Part shown: positions 19,085 to 27,325 of the stretch, piece after piece
Position numbering within the stretch: the first letter of the stretch is position 1
Layout of the letters: the number at the start of each line of letters is the position of its first letter
NCBI GenBank assembly: GCA_022844275.1
Contig: JALHMB010000003.1
Location: 186,001 to 250,000 of the forward strand
DNA from: Hyphomicrobiaceae bacterium
GTDB lineage: Bacteria; Pseudomonadota; Alphaproteobacteria; Rhizobiales; Hyphomicrobiaceae
Length of the DNA: 64,000 nt
Direction of reading: 5' to 3'
Position numbers and translations under genes: made by a program
The notes under the pieces: generated by a model
The model's input: only the letters and a program-made list of their open reading frames with translations
What the model was told of the DNA's origin: nothing
Database searches by the model: none

Positions 19085-19102
19085 ACTCCCTACACTGCGT
19101 TG

Positions 19103-19657
19103 CTACATTCCCTGCGTTGAGATGAAGTCTTCTTCAGCCACCGTCGGTTCGGGAAGGCCGAGGATCGTCAGAAGCATCAGCTCAAGCGCGACGAGCGCCA
19201 TGAGCGCGCATCCGATTGGCATGCAGACGAAGATCCAGAACATCGAGACGTCGCCGATCGTCAGCGCGACCTGCGAGCGCCCATTCCACGCGAATACCCA
19301 TGAGAAGCGCGTAAGCATCACCATCAGCCCGAAGACCGTGGCATGCACGATTGTCCGCATGATCCGCTTCGGCAGAGGCGGGAGCGGCGGCAGCAGCTCG
19401 AGGGACACATGGGCTCCATGGCGGAAGCCAAGCGGAGCTGCGACGAACGTCAGCCACACCATGAGGAACTTAGCTGCGTCCTCGGACCAGGAGAGAGAGC
19501 TGTTGAAGCCATAGCGCATGACCACCGACGCCGAGACAATGATGGCGATCACGGCGACGAGCGTGATGGCGATCCATCGGCACACGAAGAGCAGCGCGCG
19601 GTTGAGACGACCTAGCGCGGCCACCGGCGCCGGCGGGCGCACGGGCTGGTCGGTCAT
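19103..19657 (-). CDS. dctQ: TRAP transporter small permease DctQ
   Basis: A 184-residue four-helix membrane protein of the DctQ family. The conserved segment around SWSEDAAKFLMVWLTFVAAPLGFRHGAHV matches the DctQ core (Glu-Glu/Asp before a hydrophobic stretch, then Gly-x-x-x-Gly-x-His). The frame extends 51 codons further upstream. I chose the ATG at 19657 because GGGGAGGAA lies just before it and the extra residues look like noise. It is the first gene of dctQ-dctM-dctP-maoC and diverges from the kinase gene across about 200 bases. Confidence 0.92.
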   Translation of the reverse strand: MTDQPVRPPAPVAALGRLNRALLFVCRWIAITLVAVIAIIVSASVVMRYGFNSSLSWSEDAAKFLMVWLTFVAAPLGFRHGAHVSLELLPPLPPLPKRIMRTIVHATVFGLMVMLTRFSWVFAWNGRSQVALTIGDVSMFWIFVCMPIGCALMALVALELMLLTILGLPEPTVAEEDFISTQGM

Positions 19658-19853
19658 GGCGAACGTTCCTCCCCGGGAGTTCCGGGCCCTATTGCCGGTC
19701 CACTGGTTGATACGGACAGGCTTGTTTTTTGGAAGTATGTGCCGGAACGCTGCGTCACGCAACAAAAACGCAATCGCACAATTTGGTATGTGAATGAGCT
19801 GAAAGTGCATGTGACGAGCTCATATTGACGACCGTCAAAGCACCCCGACTTGA

Positions 19854-21506
19854 ATGTATTCACTGCTCACGAGGATCGTGCCAACATCGCGGCAATCGAG
19901 AAGGAGCAGAGCCATCGGGCCGGACAAACGCGCACCCCCGATCTCGAGCGAGACGGAAATCACCGCATTCCTCGCCGATCCGGCGTCCTATCCGGAGCGC
20001 CCCGAGCGCGTGAACGTGATCGAGACGCATGCCGCGCGCATTTTCCTGGCCGGCGAGGACGCCTTCAAGATCAAGAAGCATGTCCGCCTCCCCTATCTGG
20101 ATTTCACGACACTCGACGCGCGGGAAGCGACCTTGGCGCGGGAACTGGAGCTGAACCGACCGGCAGCTCCGGACATCTACCTCGGCCTCAAGCACATCAC
20201 CCGCGAGAGCAATGGCGGCCTCGCCTTCGACGGCGTCGGCGAGATAGTCGAGTTCGTGCTGCACATGCGCCGCTTCGAGCAAGACGATCTCCTCAGCCAG
20301 GTGGCCGAGGATGGGCGCATCGATCAGCCCATGGCAAAGGCCATGGCCGATGTCGTGTTCGCCGCGCATGAAGCCGGTTCCATAGCGTCGGACGGCGACG
20401 GCGTCGCGCGATTCGAGAAGATCATCTCCGACATCGCAACGGCGTGCGGTAAGTCCGACGACCCGCGCATCGGCGCTGCCCGATCCGCATTTGCAGACTT
20501 GGCGCGCACACAGTTGGAGCGCGTGCGGCAGCTTCTGGCAGAACGGGCGCGCGCGGGCTTTCGGCGGCGCTGCCACGGCGATCTGCACCTCGGCAACATG
20601 GTGCTCTGGCGCGGGCGGCCTGTGCCCTTCGACGCGCTGGAATTCGACGAGGAGCTCGCGACGATCGACATACTCTACGATCTCGCCTTCCTGGTCATGG
20701 ACCTCGAACACCGTAATCTGCGCGCACGCGCCAACGAAGTGCTGAACCGCTATCTCTGGCGCGCCGACGCGCGCAATCTCGAAGGTCTCGCCGCGCTGCC
20801 CCTGTTCATGGCGCTCCGAGCCGGTATTCGCACGATGGTCGATCTGCATCGGATTGCGGGCGCGGATACGGTGCTGCCGAGCGTGCTCGACGATGCCCGC
20901 CACTATCTCGATCAAGCCGTTCGATATCTGGCTCCGGTCAGCCCTTGTCTCATCGCGGTCGGCGGTCTTTCTGGGAGTGGCAAGTCCACACTCGCTGCGG
21001 CGCTCGCCTCTGGTGTCGGCCTCGCGCCCGCTGCCATCCATCTGCGCAGTGACCTCGAGCGAAAGCGCCTCTTCAGCGTGGGTGAAACCGAACGCCTGCC
21101 GGATGAAGCTTACGCGCGCGCCATCACCGAGACGATCTACGCGACCCTCAACGAAAAGGCGGCTACCGTCCTCGCCACGGGCTACACTGCGATCGTCGAT
21201 GCCGTCCATTCGGCGCCGCATGAGCGCGCAGCCGTCGAGCGGGTCGCGGAAGCGGCGGGCGTTCCGTTCATCGGCCTCTGGCTCGATGCTCCGGGAGGCC
21301 TGCTCAAAGATCGCATCACCGCGCGCAAGGGCGATGCATCCGACGCCACGGCAGATGTGGTAGCTCGCCAGCTCAACTATGATCTTGGGGCTATTTCCTG
21401 GCACCGGCTCGATGCCAGTGGTGCTCTCCAAGCAACGCGCGAGACGGCGCTCGCTCATATTTCTGCGGCGCTCGGCGCCCCGACACCGGAGGATCGCTCC
21501 CCATGA
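19854..21506 (+). CDS. aminoglycoside-phosphotransferase-like / AAA kinase fusion
   Basis: Two kinase-like domains lie in one 550-residue chain. Residues about 35-355 are an APH-like kinase (Brenner motif CHGDLHLGN at 240-248, then FDALEFDEELATIDILYDLAFL in place of the DFG region). Residues about 365-540 are a P-loop kinase (Walker A GGLSGSGKS at 370-378, DLERKRLF) of the zeta-toxin/chloramphenicol-phosphotransferase-like group. The substrate is unknown; drug resistance is not implied. The ATG at 19854 lacks a ribosome-binding site. AAGGAG instead lies 7 bases before an in-frame ATC at 19914, so the true start is uncertain. The last 4 bases overlap the pat gene (ATGA), so the pair is translationally coupled. 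Confidence 0.85.
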   Translation: MYSLLTRIVPTSRQSRRSRAIGPDKRAPPISSETEITAFLADPASYPERPERVNVIETHAARIFLAGEDAFKIKKHVRLPYLDFTTLDAREATLARELELNRPAAPDIYLGLKHITRESNGGLAFDGVGEIVEFVLHMRRFEQDDLLSQVAEDGRIDQPMAKAMADVVFAAHEAGSIASDGDGVARFEKIISDIATACGKSDDPRIGAARSAFADLARTQLERVRQLLAERARAGFRRRCHGDLHLGNMVLWRGRPVPFDALEFDEELATIDILYDLAFLVMDLEHRNLRARANEVLNRYLWRADARNLEGLAALPLFMALRAGIRTMVDLHRIAGADTVLPSVLDDARHYLDQAVRYLAPVSPCLIAVGGLSGSGKSTLAAALASGVGLAPAAIHLRSDLERKRLFSVGETERLPDEAYARAITETIYATLNEKAATVLATGYTAIVDAVHSAPHERAAVERVAEAAGVPFIGLWLDAPGGLLKDRITARKGDASDATADVVARQLNYDLGAISWHRLDASGALQATRETALAHISAALGAPTPEDRSP

Positions 21507-24199
21507 CGCTGCGCAATCTCGACGCGCTTCTGGAGCCGCGCTCGGTGGCGCTCATCGGTGCGAGCCCACGACCCGGCTCGATCGGAAATACCGTCACGCG
21601 CAACCTGATCGGAGGCGGCTTCAAGGGCGATATCTATCTCGTCAATCCGAAGCATACTGCGATCGAGGGCCGCGCCTGCCACTCGACCATCAGGGGTCTC
21701 CCAGCAGCGCCGGATGTCGCCGTCATCGCGACACCGCCCGCGACTGTGCCCGGCATCGTCGCCGAATTGGCCGAACGCGGCACGCGCGCCGCGATCGTCA
21801 TCACGGCGGGCCTCAGCGATGCGCAGAAGATCGCCGCACTCAAGGCCGGACGCGAAAAAATCTTTCGCATACTCGGGCCGAACAACATCGGCCTGATCCT
21901 GCCGCATCTCGGGCTCAACGCGAGTTTCTCGCACATCGCGCCCGCTGCCGGCGACCTCGCACTGCTCTCACAGTCCGGCGCACTGGTGACGGCCATCGTC
22001 GATTGGGCTGCCGAGCGCCGCATCGGCTTCTCGCACGTCGTCTCGCTCGGCGACATGAGCGATGTCGATTTCGGCGACATGCTGGACTATCTCGCCGGCG
22101 ACACGCGCAGCAAAGCCATCCTCCTTTACATGGAGGCCGTCACCAGCGCGCCGAAGTTCATGTCGGCGGCGCGCCGCGCAGCGCGCGTCAAGCCTGTGGT
22201 CGTCGTCAAATCAGGCCGGCACGCCGCGGCAGCCGCCGCCGCGGCATCTCATACGGGCCGGCTCGCGGGAGCCGACAATGCCTATGAGGCCGCCTTCCGC
22301 CGCGCCGGCGTCCTCCGCGTCACCGACCTCGACGAGCTGTTCGAGGCCGCCGAGACGCTGACGCGCGTGCCGCGTCTCGCGAGCGAGCGCCTCATGATCC
22401 TGACCAACGGTGGCGGCGCCGGCGTGCTCGCAGCCGACCGCCTCGCCGACTACGATGGCGAGATGGCCAAGCTCGCTGACGCGACGCGCGACAAGCTCTC
22501 GGCCGTGCTGCCGGCGAACTGGTCCAAAGCCAATCCCGTCGACATCATCGGCGACGCGAGCCCCGAGCGCTACAACGCCGCCTTCGAGATACTGGTCGAC
22601 GATCCCGATCCCTCGGCGCTGCTCGTCATCAATTGCCCGACGGCGCTTGCCTCGAGCACGGACATTGCGGTTCGTCTCATTGATGCGCTCGTGAAGCGTC
22701 GCGGCGCCGGGAAGATCAACAAGCCCGTGCTTACGAACTGGCTTGGCAATCCAGCAGCGGAGGAAGCGCGCCGCCTCTTCTCTGCCGAGCGCATCGCCAC
22801 CTACGAAACCCCGACGGCCGCAGCCCGTGGCTTCATGCAGCTCGTGCGCTACACGCGTGCGCAGAACGAGCTCATGCGTGCGCCGCCGGCCATGGATCGG
22901 AACGTGCGCGTCGACCGTGAAAAGGCGCGCGCCATCATCAAGCGGGCACTGCGCGAAGGCACGGCGATGCTCAATGAGGCTGATGGCAAGGATCTCGTGG
23001 CTGCGTACGGCATTCCGATCGTGCCGACCGAGATCGCCGCAGATGTCGCAGAAGTCCGGTCCATCGCCGAGCGTATCGTCGCCTCGGGCAACAACGTCGT
23101 CCTGAAGATCCTCTCGCCGGACGTAATCCATAAATCGGATGTCGGCGGCGTGCGCCTCAGTATCGCGACGGCCGATGATGCCGTGCGCGAGGCCGAGCGG
23201 ATGCTCGAACGGGTCCGCACCACCGTCCCGCACGCGAGATCCCTGCGCTTCACGATCTCGCCCATGATCCGCCGCCCCGGCGCACATGAGCTGATCCTCG
23301 GCATGAGCGTCGATCAGACCTTCGGACCGCTCATCATGTTCGGTGCCGGCGGTGTATCCGTCGAAGCAGTGGCAGATACGGCGCTCGCGCTCCCGCCGCT
23401 CGATCTCGGACTCGCCGACAGGCTGATGCGGCAGACCCGGATCGACCGGCTCCTGCATGGATATCGCGATCGACCGCCCGCCGACCGCGCCGGCATTGCC
23501 GCAGCCCTCGTCCGCCTCTCCGAGCTCATCGCCGAGAACCCCGAGATCCGCGAGCTCGACATCAATCCCCTGCTGGCCGACGCCAATGGCGTGATTGCCT
23601 TGGATGCGCGCGTCGCGCTCAAATCCGAGCAAAAAGAGCCGCGCGTGCCGATGGCCATTGCGCCCTATCCGGCGGATTGGGAGAAAGAGATCTCCGTCGA
23701 GCATCTCGGCCGTGTCCTGCTGCGTCCCATCAAGCCGGAGGACGAGGCCATCTATCGGGATTACATGGCGCATGTCACCGACGAGGATCGGCGCCTGCGC
23801 TTTCTCGCCCCCGTCAAAGCACTCTCTTTCGGCCTCCTCGCCCGCCTGACGCAGATCGACTACGCACGCGAGATGGCCTTCGTCGCGATCGACCAGCAGA
23901 GCGGCGCCATGCTCGGCGCGGCGCGCTATTCCGCAGACCCCGATCTCGCACGGGCGGAGTACGCAGTGCTCGTACGATCAGATATCAAGGGACGCGGGCT
24001 CGGCTGGACGCTCATGAGCTACCTCATTGCGCACGCCCGGGCGCGTGGCATCGGCGTCATGCACGGCGACGTGCTCACGGAGAACACGACCATGCTCCGC
24101 ATGTGCGCCGATCTCGGCTTCGAGATCAGAGCGGTGCCAGGTGATCCAACCATGCGCGAAGTGGTTCTGCCGCTCGGTGTGGACGTGCCGGCGGTGTAG
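21503..24199 (+). CDS. Pat-type protein lysine acetyltransferase (ACD-like domain plus GNAT)
   Basis: An 898-residue protein with the architecture of bacterial Pat/PatZ. A CoA-binding domain comes first (PRSVALIGASPRPGSIG near residue 12), then succinyl-CoA-ligase-like domains including SHTGRLAGADNAYEAAF. An ATP-grasp domain follows (about 480-700, VLKILSPDVIHKSDVGG), and a C-terminal GNAT domain (about 730-890) has the acetyl-CoA loop RSDIKGRGLGWTLM. RpPat of Rhodopseudomonas palustris has this layout and inactivates acyl-CoA synthetases by acetylating their active-site lysine. The ligase-like part is usually catalytically dead. That role fits the CoA-ester genes nearby. It is translationally coupled to the kinase fusion. 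Confidence 0.9.
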   Translation: MTLRNLDALLEPRSVALIGASPRPGSIGNTVTRNLIGGGFKGDIYLVNPKHTAIEGRACHSTIRGLPAAPDVAVIATPPATVPGIVAELAERGTRAAIVITAGLSDAQKIAALKAGREKIFRILGPNNIGLILPHLGLNASFSHIAPAAGDLALLSQSGALVTAIVDWAAERRIGFSHVVSLGDMSDVDFGDMLDYLAGDTRSKAILLYMEAVTSAPKFMSAARRAARVKPVVVVKSGRHAAAAAAAASHTGRLAGADNAYEAAFRRAGVLRVTDLDELFEAAETLTRVPRLASERLMILTNGGGAGVLAADRLADYDGEMAKLADATRDKLSAVLPANWSKANPVDIIGDASPERYNAAFEILVDDPDPSALLVINCPTALASSTDIAVRLIDALVKRRGAGKINKPVLTNWLGNPAAEEARRLFSAERIATYETPTAAARGFMQLVRYTRAQNELMRAPPAMDRNVRVDREKARAIIKRALREGTAMLNEADGKDLVAAYGIPIVPTEIAADVAEVRSIAERIVASGNNVVLKILSPDVIHKSDVGGVRLSIATADDAVREAERMLERVRTTVPHARSLRFTISPMIRRPGAHELILGMSVDQTFGPLIMFGAGGVSVEAVADTALALPPLDLGLADRLMRQTRIDRLLHGYRDRPPADRAGIAAALVRLSELIAENPEIRELDINPLLADANGVIALDARVALKSEQKEPRVPMAIAPYPADWEKEISVEHLGRVLLRPIKPEDEAIYRDYMAHVTDEDRRLRFLAPVKALSFGLLARLTQIDYAREMAFVAIDQQSGAMLGAARYSADPDLARAEYAVLVRSDIKGRGLGWTLMSYLIAHARARGIGVMHGDVLTENTTMLRMCADLGFEIRAVPGDPTMREVVLPLGVDVPAV

Positions 24200-24200
24200 G

Positions 24201-24274
24201 TCGCGCCTTTGGCGCGAGCGGGGCCGCAGGCCCCACGCCCCGCTCGGTGGACAGCCCCGAACCCCCGTCTTTTT
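24201..24274 (+). repeat. dispersed palindromic repeat family R, copy 2
   Basis: The best-formed copy, starting two bases after the pat stop codon. It has TCGCGCC-TTT-GGCGCGA, then GGGGCC..GGCCCC, a GCCCCGC/GCTCGGTGG block, GGACAG, and CCCCGTCTTTTT. The final T-run after G/C hairpins makes a terminator role for pat plausible. Confidence 0.75.
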
Positions 24275-24320
24275 AAGATTGGGAATGTAGGCCAAGTAAA
24301 ATCCATAAAGGCGGGTGGGT

Positions 24321-24366
24321 CAGGGAGGACGTCCCTCCCTGCGGGAGCGCGAGGGCTGGCCCTCGC
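24321..24366 (-). terminator. two adjacent hairpins downstream of the MaoC gene
   Basis: Two inverted repeats follow the minus-strand MaoC stop: GCGAGGGC-TG-GCCCTCGC (24349-24366) and CAGGGAGG-ACGTC-CCTCCCTG (24321-24341). No T-run follows either, so a classical intrinsic terminator is uncertain. They could instead block 3' exonucleases. Confidence 0.45.
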
Positions 24367-24389
24367 TCGCACCGAAGATGCGATCGAAC

Positions 24390-24875
24390 TTACACCGCAC
24401 GCTTGCGAATGAGATACCGCTGGATGCCGTCCATGACGAGCACGCCGTCCTGGTTGTGGATGGTCGAGGCGAGGCTAAGCACGCCGGTCGTGCGCTGTGG
24501 CTTGATCTCGGCGACGGTCAGCAGCGGATAGAGCGTGTCGCCGACATAGACGGGCGCGAGAAAGCGCGAGGATTGCTCGATGAAGGCGCGCAGGCTCTCC
24601 TGCACCAGAAAGGGAAAGACGCCCGCGCCCGCAGCCGTTTGGATGAGCATCTGGAAGCCGTGAGCGAAGAGATCGCGATGGCCGTGCGACTTGCAGAATT
24701 CGCGGTCGTAATGGATTGGGTGATTGTCCCCCGACGCAAGCTGGAAGGCGGCGAACAGCCCATCCGTCATGGTGCGCGAGGGGATGTAGAACGTCTCGCC
24801 GATCGCGAAATCCTCGAAATAACGCTGCGGACCGAAGTTCTTCGAGGCGAGGCGGTGATGCTCTTCCGGAGTCAT
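24390..24875 (-). CDS. MaoC family dehydratase
   Basis: A 161-residue single hot-dog protein. It has the MaoC signatures FGPQRYFEDFAIGETF at the N-terminus, a central HPIHYDREFCKSHGHRDLFAHGFQM (Asp and His catalytic region) and the DTLYPLLTVAEIKPQR strand. It likely hydrates or dehydrates an acyl-CoA, for example a mesaconyl- or beta-methylmalyl-CoA-like substrate; the precise substrate is unclear. It starts 3 bases after the CaiB transferase stop, so the two form an operon and probably act in sequence on one CoA ester. Confidence 0.88.
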   Translation of the reverse strand: MTPEEHHRLASKNFGPQRYFEDFAIGETFYIPSRTMTDGLFAAFQLASGDNHPIHYDREFCKSHGHRDLFAHGFQMLIQTAAGAGVFPFLVQESLRAFIEQSSRFLAPVYVGDTLYPLLTVAEIKPQRTTGVLSLASTIHNQDGVLVMDGIQRYLIRKRAV

Positions 24876-24878
24876 GGC

Positions 24879-26054
24879 TCAACGTTCCTCGCCGGCCTGC
24901 CGCGCGAGCTTGGCGGCAAGCAGCGTGTCGATGGCCGCGGTGCCCATGCCAGCCTCAGCGAGTAGCGCGCGCGTGTGCTGGCCGATGGCCGGCACTGGTG
25001 CATCGTTCGGCACCTGACCGGGCAGATGCGGCAGCGGCACCTTGCCACCATCCGAGAGTGCGTAAGCGGGCGCGGCCTCGACGGCCTGAATGTGCGGATC
25101 GTCGAGCCAGTCGCCATAGGTATTGATGGCACTCGCGAGTGCGCCTTCCTTGTCGAAGATCGGCGTCCACTCCGCGGTCGTGCGCGCGACCAGCGCCTCA
25201 TCGAGGATCGCGCGCAGAGCCGCGACATTCTCCTTACGGCCGGCAACGCTCGTGAAGCGCGTGTCGGTGATCACGTCAGCGCGACCGATCGCTCGGCAGA
25301 TGGCTTCGAACTGTGCCTGATTGACCAGCGTGACCGCAATGAACCCATCCCGCGTGCGGTAGTTGCCGGCCGGAGGATTGAGCAGGCCGGGTGGGCGTCC
25401 GACAAAGCCGTATTCGAGAATATTCGGCGACTGCACGTGGGCGGCGGACTGCATGAGCGAGATGTCGATGTGGCGGGCGCCGCTGCCCCTCACCTTACCC
25501 CAGAGCGCCATGCTCGCCGCCTGAAAGGCATAGAGGCCCGTGAAGGCATCGATGAACGGCACATCCACTTTGACGGGCGCCCCTTCGCGCGAGCGCGTCG
25601 CGCTCATGAAACCCGAGATGGCCTGACCGATCGTGTCGACCATAGGCCGCTCGCGGTTCGGCCCGAGCTGTCCCCAGCCTGAGACCGAGACGTAGATGAT
25701 GTCCGGATTGCGCGCCTTGAGCGCCTCGAAACCAAGGCCGAGACGATCGAACACACCGGGACGCGCGCTTTCGATCGCGACATCGGCGCGTTCCGCGAAC
25801 TTCAGCGCGACATCGCGTCCTTCGGGCTTGCGGATGTCGATCGCGAGGCTCTCCTTGCCGCGGTTATAGGCAATCGTCTGCGAGGACATGCCGTCGATAC
25901 GCGTGCCGAGATGGCGCATCCAATCGCCCTCGGGCGGCTCGAGCTTGATCACGCGTGCACCGTGCTCGGCGAAGTAGCCGCCACAGGAAGGGCCGGCGAT
26001 GCCCTGGCTCATGTCGAGCACAGTAATGGCGGAGAGAGGACCTGGGCGGGGCAT
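24879..26054 (-). CDS. CaiB/BaiF family III CoA-transferase
   Basis: A 391-residue family III CoA-transferase, moving CoA between carboxylic acids through a glutamyl/aspartyl anhydride. It starts with the usual ITVLDMSQGIAGPSCGGYFAEHGARVIKLEPPEGDW. The catalytic Asp is D140 in MVDTIGQAISGFM. The small-domain motif EPDGRD-like KPEGRDVALKFAERADV is present. The C-terminal region carries the ILDEALVARTTAEWTPIFDKEGA helix typical of the family. It is translationally close to the MaoC gene (3-base gap). The acid substrate cannot be named. Confidence 0.92.
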   Translation of the reverse strand: MPRPGPLSAITVLDMSQGIAGPSCGGYFAEHGARVIKLEPPEGDWMRHLGTRIDGMSSQTIAYNRGKESLAIDIRKPEGRDVALKFAERADVAIESARPGVFDRLGLGFEALKARNPDIIYVSVSGWGQLGPNRERPMVDTIGQAISGFMSATRSREGAPVKVDVPFIDAFTGLYAFQAASMALWGKVRGSGARHIDISLMQSAAHVQSPNILEYGFVGRPPGLLNPPAGNYRTRDGFIAVTLVNQAQFEAICRAIGRADVITDTRFTSVAGRKENVAALRAILDEALVARTTAEWTPIFDKEGALASAINTYGDWLDDPHIQAVEAAPAYALSDGGKVPLPHLPGQVPNDAPVPAIGQHTRALLAEAGMGTAAIDTLLAAKLARQAGEER

Positions 26055-26247
26055 GGAGCACGCTCACAAAACTGTCGTCCGGTGCCTGCACTCTACGGCC
26101 GCGGGCTTGCTTTGCAAGGCTGGCCGCGTAGTGCGCAGTGCAGCATGCGCTGTGGGATGACTTTCGCGCTGTTCGCGATATAAGGCTGCCTACCACCATC
26201 AAGGCGGCGCTGCGGCCCATCGAAATCAGAATGCCCACAGGTTGCTC

Positions 26248-27150
26248 ATGCGCCGCATTCATGCCGATCTTATTCTCGTCTTCGCCGCCATCATCTGGGG
26301 CGTTGCCTTCATTTTCCAGAAGACGGCGATGGATCATGTAGGCCCGCTGCTGTTCGTCGCTGCGCGCTCGATCGTCGCCGCGCTGGCACTGGCGCCGCTC
26401 GCCGTGTACGAAGGCCGCCGCGCGCCGGATCAGTTTCCGACGGGCCTTCTCTCGATCGCGGTGCTCGCGGGTGGGATATTCTTCGTCGGCGCAATCGCAC
26501 AGCAGACAGGCATCATTACAGCCAGCGTCACGAACACCGGCTTCCTGACGGCTCTCTATGTCGTCTTCACGCCCTTCCTCGTCTGGCTCTTCATGCGCCG
26601 CGCCCCCGCTTGGATCGTCTGGCCGGCGGTCGCGATGTCGTTCGCCGGCATGTGGCTGCTCGGTGGCGGCACGGTGGGCGGCTTCGCGCAAGGTGATCTC
26701 CTCGTTGCCATCTCCGCCGTGTTTTGGGCAACGCACGTGGTGATCGTTGCGCAAGCGACGCGACACGCGCGGCCAGTGGCGTTCAGCGCCATCCAGTTCG
26801 CCGTGGTCGGCGTGCTCGGACTCGCCGGCGCGCTGATGTTCGAGACGATCTCATTTTCGGCTCTGGCAAGTGCCTGGCGCGAGATCGCCTATGTCGGCCT
26901 GCTCTCGAGCGCACTCACCTTCACGCTGCTCGCCATTGCCATGAGGTACACCCCACCGACCGAAGCCGCGATCATTGTTTCAAGCGAAACGCTATTCGCC
27001 GCGCTGGCCGCCTACCTCGTTCTTGGAGAGCGGCTTTCGCTCATCGGATGGTGTGGTGCGGGCCTCATTCTGGCGGCCGTTCTGCTGGTTCAGACCGGGC
27101 CTCAGCTCATACACAGATGGCGCAGCGCTGAGGCCGACATAATGCATTGA
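26248..27150 (+). CDS. EamA/DMT-family transporter
   Basis: About 300 residues with ten predicted membrane segments in two EamA repeats (DMT superfamily, RhaT/YdcZ-like exporters). The first repeat starts LILVFAAIIWGVAFIFQKTAMDHVGPLLF. The second ends with the conserved TPPTEAAIIVSSETLFAALAAYLVLGERLS, whose Glu and Pro residues are family hallmarks. I placed the start at the ATG at 26248; a TTG two codons earlier is also in frame. It is a likely inner-membrane metabolite exporter with unknown cargo. It diverges from the CaiB transferase and precedes gyrA. Confidence 0.9.
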   Translation: MRRIHADLILVFAAIIWGVAFIFQKTAMDHVGPLLFVAARSIVAALALAPLAVYEGRRAPDQFPTGLLSIAVLAGGIFFVGAIAQQTGIITASVTNTGFLTALYVVFTPFLVWLFMRRAPAWIVWPAVAMSFAGMWLLGGGTVGGFAQGDLLVAISAVFWATHVVIVAQATRHARPVAFSAIQFAVVGVLGLAGALMFETISFSALASAWREIAYVGLLSSALTFTLLAIAMRYTPPTEAAIIVSSETLFAALAAYLVLGERLSLIGWCGAGLILAAVLLVQTGPQLIHRWRSAEADIMH

Positions 27151-27325
27151 TATAATTGAGATATTTTTGTTTTAAATCCAGCTGCAGAGTGGGCGCTTTC
27201 GCGCCATTGCGGCGGGGCCGCGGCGTGCTATACCTCACCCCAAATTCTGCGCATCACGCATCCGATTCGACGGATCGGAGCGTGTTTCATGCGCCCTCCC
27301 CTTGACCTGCAGCGGGTGACCGAAC

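Noticed and set aside
20574-20600. Aminoglycoside resistance gene
   Set aside because: The APH-like domain belongs to a kinase fusion coupled to a Pat gene; distant similarity alone does not support drug resistance.
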